The notes under the pieces: generated by a model | Databases searched by the model: none | Told to the model about the DNA's origin: nothing | The model's input: the letters and a program-made list of their open reading frames with translations, nothing else | Position numbers and translations under genes: made by a program | DNA from: Candidatus Marisimplicoccus framensis | GTDB taxonomy: Bacteria; Bacteroidota; Bacteroidia; Flavobacteriales; Flavobacteriaceae | DNA length: 64,000 nt | Assembly (NCBI GenBank): GCA_905182065.1 | Contig: CAJIZN010000001.1 | Coordinates: 62,001 to 126,000 of the forward strand | Direction: 5' to 3' | Part shown: positions 39,387 through 45,513 of the stretch, in pieces | Numbering within the stretch: position 1 is the first letter of the stretch | How the letters are laid out: the number at the start of each line of letters is the position of its first letter

Positions 39387-40703
39387 TTAATTTTTAATTA
39401 ATTTTTTACTTAATTCTTCAAGAGAGACACCTTTTGTCTCTGGCATTATAAAGTGTGTAAAAAGCAATTGAAGTACCATCATAAATGCAAAGAATGCAAA
39501 TACTATACCTGGCCCTATAAGTCCAAATAGAAAAGGTACGAATGATGGGATAATAGCAGCTAAAACCCAATGAGTAGAAATCCCAAATGATTGGCCATAA
39601 CTTCTGATATGGTTTGGGAAAATTTCTGAAATATAAACCCAAATTATGGCTCCTTGTCCAATTGCATGAGATGCTATAAATAAAAAGAGAAAAATAGGAA
39701 GCGCTATACCACCCCAATCTAAAATAAACGAAAGACTTATTAGGGTTAGTGAAATTATATAACCAATTGATCCTATATACATAAGCACTCTTCTTCCTAG
39801 CTTATCAATTAGATTAATACCTATAAATGTAAAAATCACATTAGTTAGACCTATTCCAATACTATTAAGAAGGGCTGCACTTTGACCGAGACCCCCTTCT
39901 TCAAATATTCTAGGGGCATAATACAGAAAAGCATTTATACCAGAGAATTGATTAAAAGCTGCAACTAAAAAAGCAAGCGTTAATATAAAACTATATTTCT
40001 TTTGAAAAATTGATTCTGACTTAACACTTGATTCTCCATCTTTTATTATTTCACTAATTAATTCATCTGCTTCATTTTCAGAGTATGCATCCCTTATTAT
40101 TTTTTCTGCTTCATCTTGTTGATTATTCAAATAAAGCCATCTTGGACTTTTTGGAATTGATAGAACTAATAAAGTGTATAGCAATGCAGGAATAGCTTCA
40201 ACACCCATCATATATCTCCAATCATTTTCACCAATTCCACTTAAAAGATAGTTTGATAAAAATGCAATTAATATTCCTGATACTAGATTAAACTGATATA
40301 AACCAACAAGCTTACCTCTATCTTTTGCGGGTGCAATTTCTGATATGTATGCTGGAGCTGCAATACCTGAAATACCAACCCCCACTCCACCAATAAATCT
40401 AAAAGCAGCAAATGTAAAAGGATCATTAGCAAAGGCTGAACCAATTGCAGAAATTGTATAAAATATTCCAATCCAAATTAGTGTAGTTCTTCGTCCAAAT
40501 TTTCTAGTAGGTATTCCACCAAATATTGCTCCAAAAACAGTACCCCATAAAGCCATTGCCATAACAACAGAACCATGAAAAATATCAGAAGAACCCCATA
40601 ATTCTTGAAGTTTTTGATCAGCACCTGATATTACAACTGTATCAAATCCAAAAAGAAATCCTGCAAGTGCAGCAGTTAATGACCACTTTATAAGTTTGTT
40701 CAT
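39387..40703 (-). CDS. MFS sugar porter
   Basis: 438 residues, 12 helices. Sugar porter signatures: GFDTVVISGA in helix 1, GRRTTLIWIG, RFIGGVGVGISGIAAPAYISEIAP (in part), SPRWLYLNNQ, and the C-terminal PETKGVSLEEL. QFSGINAFLYYAP in helix 7 is the sugar-contact segment of XylE/GLUT relatives. It imports a hexose, pentose or uronate with protons. Convergent with the SGLT-like gene. Overlaps the following small gene by four bases. Confidence 0.9.
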   Translation of the reverse strand: MNKLIKWSLTAALAGFLFGFDTVVISGADQKLQELWGSSDIFHGSVVMAMALWGTVFGAIFGGIPTRKFGRRTTLIWIGIFYTISAIGSAFANDPFTFAAFRFIGGVGVGISGIAAPAYISEIAPAKDRGKLVGLYQFNLVSGILIAFLSNYLLSGIGENDWRYMMGVEAIPALLYTLLVLSIPKSPRWLYLNNQQDEAEKIIRDAYSENEADELISEIIKDGESSVKSESIFQKKYSFILTLAFLVAAFNQFSGINAFLYYAPRIFEEGGLGQSAALLNSIGIGLTNVIFTFIGINLIDKLGRRVLMYIGSIGYIISLTLISLSFILDWGGIALPIFLFLFIASHAIGQGAIIWVYISEIFPNHIRSYGQSFGISTHWVLAAIIPSFVPFLFGLIGPGIVFAFFAFMMVLQLLFTHFIMPETKGVSLEELSKKLIKN

Positions 40704-40885
40704 TTAATTAAGTTAGATAAAATATAGAAGTAAATAACAAGATTAATAAAATGTAAAACCCTATGAGTTAATGTACCCCAATTTTTATTTCTTTTACTAA
40801 TGAAATAGTTTGTCCTTGCTATAGCATAAAACCCTAGAGTTAAATAAAGACCAATTAGCAATTTATTTAAACCATTATATTCCAT
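40700..40885 (-). CDS. Small membrane protein of unknown function
   Basis: 61 residues from ATG 40885 (MEYNGLNKLLIGLYLTLGFYAIA...); the track's longer start at 40921 is less likely. Two hydrophobic segments flank a basic loop (RTNYFISKRNKNWGTLTHR). The stop overlaps the start of the MFS gene by four bases, so the two are probably cotranscribed. No known domain recognised. Confidence 0.5.
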   Translation of the reverse strand: MEYNGLNKLLIGLYLTLGFYAIARTNYFISKRNKNWGTLTHRVLHFINLVIYFYILSNLIK

Positions 40886-40981
40886 ACAATTAAGGTACAA
40901 AATAGATTTATAAAAAATCAAGCTTTATTAAAGGAAAAAAGCAAAAATAAAAGGATAAATTTAACTAATCAGCTATAGTTA

Positions 40982-41055
40982 AACCTACCCTTTTAAAAAG
41001 TAAATATAAAGCGTAAAAAAAGAGTAAAAGTTAAACGATAGTTTAACCTACCCTT
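40982..41055. repeat. Pair of direct repeats AACCTACCCTT
   Basis: The 11-mer AACCTACCCTT occurs at 40982-40992 and 41045-41055, each preceded by TAGTTWA or TAGTTTA. They lie in the 233-base gap between the small membrane gene and tRNA-Thr. No gene is seen in the gap. Confidence 0.6.
41030..41047. other. Perfect hairpin GTTAAAC-GATA-GTTTAAC
   Basis: Seven-base inverted repeat with a four-base loop, overlapping the second direct repeat. No U-run follows on the minus strand (the tRNA operon direction), so a classical terminator is not supported. It may mark the 3' end of tRNA transcripts or a protein-binding site. Confidence 0.5.
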
Positions 41056-41154
41056 CTTACATACACCTTATATTAAAGAGCAAAAGTTCAAACAGGGTTC
41101 AAACTACTCTTTGTAATTAAATCAGTCAAGTCTCTCAAGGCCTGTTATAGTTAG

Positions 41155-41226
41155 AGCCAATAACGAGATTTGAACTCGTGGCCTCTTCCTTACCAAGGAA
41201 ACGCTCTACCCCTGAGCTATATCGGC
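41155..41226 (-). tRNA. tRNA-Thr (GGT anticodon)
   Basis: Acceptor GCCGATA pairs with TATTGGC (one G-T pair). Anticodon arm TTTCC-TTGGTAA-GGAAG gives GGT; T arm ACGAG-TTCAAAT-CTCGT; discriminator T. Last gene of the Thr-Tyr-Gly-Thr cluster. Confidence 0.95.
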
Positions 41227-41367
41227 AGTTATGATTGAAAGTTGGAAATCTAGTATATGAATATACTGCCTTTCTAAAATCATTCTGAATATCCTGACTG
41301 TATTCTCTTGGTCTTGTCATTAATAAGCCGTAGAGATTTTTTTCATGTTGAAGGTTAAATTTATTTG

Positions 41368-41440
41368 AGCGGGAGACGAGGGTCGAACTCGCGACATTCA
41401 GCTTGGAAGGCTGACGCTCTACCAACTGAGCTACTCCCGC
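41368..41440 (-). tRNA. tRNA-Gly (TCC anticodon)
   Basis: Acceptor GCGGGAG/CTCCCGC, anticodon arm TCAGC-CTTCCAA-GCTGA giving TCC, T arm GCGAG-TTCGACC-CTCGT, discriminator T. An unusually wide gap (141 bases) separates it from the next tRNA-Thr. Confidence 0.96.
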
Positions 41441-41449
41441 ATTAATAAG

Positions 41450-41531
41450 TGGGGAGAGCAGGATTCGAACCTGCGAAGTTAGAAACAGCAGATTTACAGT
41501 CTGCCCTCGTTGGCCGCTTGAGTATCTCCCC
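41450..41531 (-). tRNA. tRNA-Tyr (GTA anticodon)
   Basis: Class II tRNA with a long variable arm. Acceptor GGGGAGA/TCTCCCC, anticodon arm GCAGA-CTGTAAA-TCTGC giving GTA, T arm GCAGG-TTCGAAT-CCTGC, discriminator A. Confidence 0.96.
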
Positions 41532-41549
41532 AAATTCAAAATTTCAAAG

Positions 41550-41623
41550 AGCCGATGGAGGGACTCGAACCCACGACCTGCTGATTACAAATCAGCTGCT
41601 CTAGCCAGCTGAGCTACATCGGC
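41550..41623 (-). tRNA. tRNA-Thr (TGT anticodon)
   Basis: Acceptor GCCGATG/CATCGGC, anticodon arm GCTGA-TTTGTAA-TCAGC giving TGT, T arm GTGGG-TTCGAGT-CCCTC, discriminator T. First gene of the cluster, ~20 bases after a good promoter. Confidence 0.96.
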
Positions 41624-41642
41624 TTATTATAAAAAACTGTTT

Positions 41643-41674
41643 GCAAAATAAATGCTTTTTTCTCCTCAAACAAA
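41643..41674 (-). promoter_or_regulatory. Promoter of the tRNA Thr-Tyr-Gly-Thr operon
   Basis: On the minus strand TTTG (41674-41671) is followed after 20 bases by TATTTTGC (41650-41643). Spacing and both boxes fit the Bacteroidota TTTG-N19-21-TAnnTTTG promoter, except that the -7 box is one base short. It is about 20 bases before tRNA-Thr(TGT) and is the best complete promoter in the window. Confidence 0.6.
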
Positions 41675-41699
41675 GTAAAAAGAAATAAATTTTAAAATA

Positions 41700-42587
41700 T
41701 TATTTAGCTCTTGGATGTGAATTTTTGAACACTTCTTTAATTCTTTCCATACTAGTATGACTGTAAACTTGTGTAGCTGATAAACTTGAATGACCTAACA
41801 ATTCTTTTACTGAATTTATATCTGCTCCTTCATTAATTAGATGAGTTGCAAAACTATGTCTTAAAACATGAGGAGCCTTTTTAATTTTAGGTGAAACCAA
41901 CTTAAAATATTCGTTAACAGTTCTGTAAACAAACTTCTCAGATAACTGTCCTCCATTTTTTGATATAAAAAGATAATCTGATGGAGCTTGACCATGGAAT
42001 TTTAATTTGATTTCCATGAAAAATATAATCGCTTTTTTTAGTTTAGGTAATATTGGTATTATTCTCTCTTTACTTCTTTTACCCATTATTTTAACGGTTG
42101 AAGATTCTATACTAACATCTGATTCTTTTAAAGTTATCAATTCAATTCTCCTAACTCCTGTAAAATAAAAAAAAGCAATTATTGTTTTTTGTAAAACCCC
42201 TCTATAATCATTAGTAAAAAAATCACTATCTAAAAGTGAGTTTATCTCATCTTGTGAAAATGGAACTTGGATTTTTTTTGATTGTTTTAATGGAGTATGA
42301 GCTTTTAAGGGAGAAGAATTTATAGTATCTGTTTTAATTAAAAAGTTATAAAATGATTTAAGACTTGAAACTTTTCTGTTTATAGATCTATTTGAAATAT
42401 TATCATTAACCATTGAAACTATCCAAGATCTGATAATTTTATAATTAGCTTCTTCAATTTTAAGCTGACTATTGTTTTCAATAATAAATTTATTGTACTG
42501 TGTTAAATCTCGCTTATAAGCGGATATTGTATTTGAAGAATAATTTTTTTCAAATTGCAAGTAGTCTAAAAATTTCTGTATAAGCAT
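41700..42587 (-). CDS. xerC: Tyrosine recombinase XerC
   Basis: 295 residues. N-terminal SAM-like core-binding domain (FLDYLQFEKNYSSNTISAYKRDL, in part) and catalytic domain with Arg in FTGVRRIELI, HVLRHSFATHL (HxxR), LGHSSLSATQVYSH (H and nucleophile Tyr). With XerD it resolves chromosome dimers at dif. Its place next to rpsU and this tRNA cluster is the standard flavobacterial one, so it is not an element integrase. hpf/raiA, often found between xerC and the tRNAs, is missing here. Confidence 0.93.
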   Translation of the reverse strand: MLIQKFLDYLQFEKNYSSNTISAYKRDLTQYNKFIIENNSQLKIEEANYKIIRSWIVSMVNDNISNRSINRKVSSLKSFYNFLIKTDTINSSPLKAHTPLKQSKKIQVPFSQDEINSLLDSDFFTNDYRGVLQKTIIAFFYFTGVRRIELITLKESDVSIESSTVKIMGKRSKERIIPILPKLKKAIIFFMEIKLKFHGQAPSDYLFISKNGGQLSEKFVYRTVNEYFKLVSPKIKKAPHVLRHSFATHLINEGADINSVKELLGHSSLSATQVYSHTSMERIKEVFKNSHPRAK

Positions 42588-42629
42588 TGTACATCTAAGT
42601 TACGATGTAATGAAGAAAATGAAGTAATA

Positions 42630-42824
42630 TTAAAGATTTTCTCCGTCTCTAAGCTTTTGTACATATTGAGCCTTTTTGATTTTAGTTCTATGTACAATTG
42701 ATGGCTTGACAAATTGCTTTCTTGCTCTAAGAGATTTCATTACTCCTGTTTTATCAAACTTACGTTTGAATCTTTTAAGAGCTTTATCAATGTTTTCGCC
42801 GTCTTTAATTGGTATAATTAACAT
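42630..42824 (-). CDS. rpsU: 30S ribosomal protein S21 (bS21)
   Basis: 64 residues: MLIIPIKDGENIDKALKRFKRKFDKTG and RARKQFVKPSIVHRTKIKKAQYVQKLR, normal bS21. In Bacteroidota bS21 helps hide the anti-Shine-Dalgarno end of 16S rRNA. In Flavobacterium its own gene has a strong SD, proposed for autoregulation. Here the bases before ATG (AAATAAATTTTAG) contain no SD-like GGAGG. Confidence 0.97.
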   Translation of the reverse strand: MLIIPIKDGENIDKALKRFKRKFDKTGVMKSLRARKQFVKPSIVHRTKIKKAQYVQKLRDGENL

Positions 42825-42844
42825 CTAAAATTTATTTACGAACG

Positions 42845-42852
42845 CAAATATA
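42845..42852 (-). promoter_or_regulatory. Candidate rpsU -7 promoter element (TATATTTG)
   Basis: TATATTTGC on the minus strand, 20 bases before the rpsU ATG, matches TAnnTTTG. It implies a 5' leader of only ~13-16 bases (TTTGCGTTCGTAAATAAATT region). No clear -33 TTTG. Confidence 0.5.
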
Positions 42853-42875
42853 AATAATTGTATTTAATATGCTTG

Positions 42876-44372
42876 TTATTTTTTATTATTAATTGCATCA
42901 ACATATCTAGTAAGCTCTTCTTTTACTTTAGGGAATAAAATAAAGAGACCTATCATATTTGGAAATACAAGAGCAAGAATCATCGCATCAGAGAATGCCC
43001 AGACAGATGACATGTCTCCCGCAGCACCAATAACAATAAATAATAGAAAAAGAAGTTTATATGTTAGATCAGAGACTTTTCCTTTACCAAAGACATACAT
43101 CCAGGATTGAAGGCCATAATATGACCAAGAAATCATTGTTGATAGAGCAAATAAAACAACCGCAATTGCAAGGAATGGTCCTGAAAAAGATATATACTCA
43201 GCAAAAGCAGCAGAAGTTAGTCCTGCTCCCTCTAGTTCTTGACCTCTCACCATTACTGCTGAAGATCCATCTACTAAATTTCCATATGTAAATAGACTAT
43301 TATCCCCATTAAAAATGATTATTACAAGAGCTGTCATTGTACATATAACAACAGTGTCAATAAATGGTTCTAATAAAGCAACAAGGCCTTCTGATGCAGG
43401 ATAGCTGGTAATTACTGCAGAGTGTGCAATAGATGCAGAACCTGCTCCAGCCTCATTTGAAAAAGCACCTCTTCTAAAACCTTGAACAAGTACACCAATG
43501 AATCCTCCTACTGCAGCAGTTGGAGCAAATGCACCATTTACAATCATTGCTAACGCATCATCAACAAATGAAAGGTTCATTAAAATTATATATAGACATG
43601 CTAAAACATACATACCTGCCATGACGGGAACTATTTTTTCAGTAACTGATGCGATCCTTTTTATACCACCAATAATAATTACACCTACTACAACCATCAT
43701 TACAATACCAACAATAGTTCTTGCAGAACCACCAGTTAAGCCAAACAAACTTACCATTTGAAGAGCTGCTTGATTTGACTGAGCTGCATTTCCTCCTCCA
43801 AAAGAAGCTCCAATACAAAGAATAGCAAAAATAACAGCGAGTACTTTACCTAATTTCTCAAAGCCTCTTTCCTTTAAACCTTTTGAAAGATAATACATAG
43901 GACCTCCATAAATAGTTCCATCTGGTCCAACATCTCTATATTTAACTCCTAATGTACATTCTACAAATTTTGATGACATCCCTAACAGTCCACATAAAAT
44001 CATCCAAAAAGTTGCGCCTGGTCCTCCTATTGCAATTGCCATTGCGACACCTGCAATGTTACCATTACCCACAGTCCCAGAGACTGCTGTTGCTAGGGCT
44101 TGGAAGTGACTAACCTCTCCACTGCCTTTTCTTTTTTCATCTAATCCATCATATCTTCCCATTACAGTTCTAATAGACAAACCAAAACCACGGATATTTA
44201 TAAATCCAAAATATAAAGTAAAGAATGCTGCACCACCAACTAATAAAAATATAATTGTTGGAATACCTGTTCCAAAAAATTCATGTAGAATTAAGCCTTC
44301 CCAAAAATTGGATATTGGTTGAAAAGCTTCATTAATTCTTTCATCTATTCCTAAATTGTCTTGTAAAGTCAT
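42876..44372 (-). CDS. Alanine/glycine:cation symporter (AGCS family)
   Basis: 498 residues with about 11 helices. Signature AGCS segments: SHFQALATAVSGTVGNGNIAGVAMAIAIGGPGATFW (in part: GTVGNGNIAGVA), GGPMYYLSKGLKERG, and FRRGAFSNEAGAGSASIAHSA (in part). Family members import D/L-alanine or glycine with Na+. It is three bases from the stop of the PspC-like gene upstream, so may be cotranscribed with rhodanese and PspC. Confidence 0.93.
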   Translation of the reverse strand: MTLQDNLGIDERINEAFQPISNFWEGLILHEFFGTGIPTIIFLLVGGAAFFTLYFGFINIRGFGLSIRTVMGRYDGLDEKRKGSGEVSHFQALATAVSGTVGNGNIAGVAMAIAIGGPGATFWMILCGLLGMSSKFVECTLGVKYRDVGPDGTIYGGPMYYLSKGLKERGFEKLGKVLAVIFAILCIGASFGGGNAAQSNQAALQMVSLFGLTGGSARTIVGIVMMVVVGVIIIGGIKRIASVTEKIVPVMAGMYVLACLYIILMNLSFVDDALAMIVNGAFAPTAAVGGFIGVLVQGFRRGAFSNEAGAGSASIAHSAVITSYPASEGLVALLEPFIDTVVICTMTALVIIIFNGDNSLFTYGNLVDGSSAVMVRGQELEGAGLTSAAFAEYISFSGPFLAIAVVLFALSTMISWSYYGLQSWMYVFGKGKVSDLTYKLLFLLFIVIGAAGDMSSVWAFSDAMILALVFPNMIGLFILFPKVKEELTRYVDAINNKK

Positions 44373-44375
44373 AAT

Positions 44376-44585
44376 TTATAAATCAAATGCTGTTTTTTTT
44401 CTGTGGATAATTAAATCTTTTACCTTAAAAATTAAGGCTATTATCAAATATAAAATAAATCCCAGGAGAAGTGTAATAATTGAGAAATAAAAAAATAAAA
44501 ACCTGAGTGTTCTAGTTCTTATTCCTATTTTTTTGGCAATTCTATCACATACTCCAAAACTATATTTTTCTATATATTCAATCAA
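44376..44585 (-). CDS. PspC-domain small membrane protein
   Basis: 69 residues. GVCDRIAKKIGIRTRTLRFLFFYFSIITLLLGFILYLIIALI (in part: RTRTLRFLFFYFSI) has the PspC layout: a short helix-turn segment, then one or two transmembrane helices. PspC proteins act in envelope stress in proteobacteria; in Bacteroidota small single-domain versions are common and little known. It follows the rhodanese gene directly (stop and start adjoin). Confidence 0.75.
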   Translation of the reverse strand: MIEYIEKYSFGVCDRIAKKIGIRTRTLRFLFFYFSIITLLLGFILYLIIALIFKVKDLIIHRKKTAFDL

Positions 44586-44897
44586 TTACTTATTTTTTTG
44601 ACCAGTCCATTCTGAAATTCCGCCTAGTAAATTATATAAATTATTAAAGCCAAATGTTTTCATTATTTGACATGCCTGAACACTTCTAACTCCAGAGTGA
44701 CAATAAACATAATAATTTTTAGATTTATCTAAATCTTGAAGACCATCCATGAATGATTGTGGATCCCTGATGTTAAGAAGTTTAGAGTTAGGAATATTAG
44801 ATTCTTCATATTCTTCCTCAGATCTAACATCTAGTAGAAATGCATTCTGATCATTATCCAGTTTATCAATAAGTTCGTTTGAAGTTAAGTTTTTCAT
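44586..44897 (-). CDS. Rhodanese-like domain protein
   Basis: 103 residues, a single rhodanese domain: FLLDVRSEEEYEESNIPNSKLLNI and active-site loop YCHSGVRSVQA with the catalytic Cys. Such single-domain proteins transfer sulfane sulfur or bind persulfides, in the cytoplasm as there is no signal peptide. The physiological partner is unknown. Confidence 0.9.
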   Translation of the reverse strand: MKNLTSNELIDKLDNDQNAFLLDVRSEEEYEESNIPNSKLLNIRDPQSFMDGLQDLDKSKNYYVYCHSGVRSVQACQIMKTFGFNNLYNLLGGISEWTGQKNK

Positions 44898-44949
44898 TTT
44901 ATTTTTTTGTAAAATAAGTAAATCCTATAGTATTTTAAGAAAAACTTAA

Positions 44950-44968
44950 GAATTACTTTCTGTAATTC
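44950..44968. promoter_or_regulatory. Inverted repeat GAATTAC-TTTCT-GTAATTC
   Basis: Perfect seven-base arms with a five-base spacer in the 111-base gap between the rhodanese gene (minus) and the small genes before the trp operon (plus). Position and symmetry suggest a regulator-binding site. A TAATTTGG that resembles a -7 box lies just downstream (plus strand). Confidence 0.35.
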
Positions 44969-45008
44969 AATTCTAATTATGTAATTTGGTAAACAAATAC
45001 TATTAAAT

Positions 45009-45182
45009 ATGAACTATTTTCAAAAATCTGACCTTTTTCTAATAGGTGCTGCATTTATATCCTTTGTTTTATCTGTTTCACTTTGGTTTTATGGCTATAA
45101 AGATGAAGGTTTATTTGTTGGCTTATGGGTCCCTTCAATTCTTTCTTTTGGATGTTATTTTAAAATGATGCTAAAAAGATAA
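45009..45182 (+). CDS. Small two-helix membrane protein, 57 residues (not in ORF track)
   Basis: ATG at 45009 gives MNYFQKSDLFLIGAAFISFV, then WFYGYKDEGLFVGLWVPSIL and SFGCYFKMMLKR. Two hydrophobic segments are seen. The GLFVGLWVPSIL stretch is one I have the impression of seeing in small hypothetical proteins of flavobacteria. The next ORF starts one base after its stop. Function unknown. Confidence 0.65.
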   Translation: MNYFQKSDLFLIGAAFISFVLSVSLWFYGYKDEGLFVGLWVPSILSFGCYFKMMLKR

Positions 45183-45183
45183 A

Positions 45184-45411
45184 ATGGGTGATACTTTTAT
45201 ATTTATTATGGGATTAATTTGTACTGGTACAGTTGTAGCAGCTACCTTTCTATCAATAAATGAACTAAAAGATGTTAATGAACCACAACTAGAATCGATG
45301 AATATGGAGGAGGGTACTAAGAAACATCTTAAGCTTATATCAACTGCTATTTTTATTATTGTTGGTTTTGTTTCAATAGGTTTATTTTGTATTTATTTTA
45401 TATTTGCATAA
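45184..45411 (+). CDS. Small membrane protein, 75 residues
   Basis: MGDTFIFIMGLICTGTVVAATFLSI, a charged middle (NELKDVNEPQLESMNMEEGTKKH, in part), and a second helix (STAIFIIVGFVSIGLFCIYFIF, in part). Directly downstream of the 57-residue gene. Its TAA overlaps the ATG of the trp leader peptide by one base (TAATG), so leader translation could be coupled to it. No domain recognised. Confidence 0.65.
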   Translation: MGDTFIFIMGLICTGTVVAATFLSINELKDVNEPQLESMNMEEGTKKHLKLISTAIFIIVGFVSIGLFCIYFIFA

Positions 45412-45455
45412 TGATATTAATCAAAACAAACTGGTGGTGGAATTTCGAGAAATAA
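45411..45455 (+). CDS. trpL: trp operon leader peptide, MILIKTNWWWNFEK
   Basis: A 14-codon ORF with three consecutive TGG codons (45432-45440), directly before a terminator hairpin and trpE. This is the textbook form of a tryptophan-sensing leader peptide: ribosomes stall at the Trp codons when charged tRNA-Trp is scarce. It starts in the stop codon of the preceding gene. Too short for the track. The assignment rests on the WWW run plus the hairpins described for the attenuator. Confidence 0.88.
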   Translation: MILIKTNWWWNFEK

Positions 45456-45510
45456 TTTTTCGTGATTAAACTATTATATAATAGCTTGTCTCACGACAGG
45501 CTTTTTTTTT
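45446..45510 (+). terminator. trp attenuator with competing hairpins
   Basis: Terminator: AGCTTGTC (45483-45490) pairs with GACAGGCT (45495-45502), four-base loop, one G-U pair, followed by a run of nine T. Antiterminator: TCGTGA (45460-45465) pairs with TCACGA (45491-45496), enclosing the palindrome CTATTATATAATAG (45471-45484), and so breaks the terminator stem. Protector: CGAGAAA (45446-45452) pairs with TTTTTCG (45456-45462) around the leader stop codon. Together these give the classical 1:2, 2:3, 3:4 scheme. Confidence 0.85.
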
Positions 45511-45513
45511 GCT

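Noticed and set aside
41135-41539. 134-residue minus-strand ORF
   Set aside because: It runs through three tRNA genes (Thr, Gly, Tyr) with clear cloverleaf structure; not a protein.
41700-42587. Tyrosine recombinase next to tRNAs as a sign of an integrated element
   Set aside because: It has the XerC layout and the usual flavobacterial position beside rpsU; no att repeats or phage/plasmid genes were seen.
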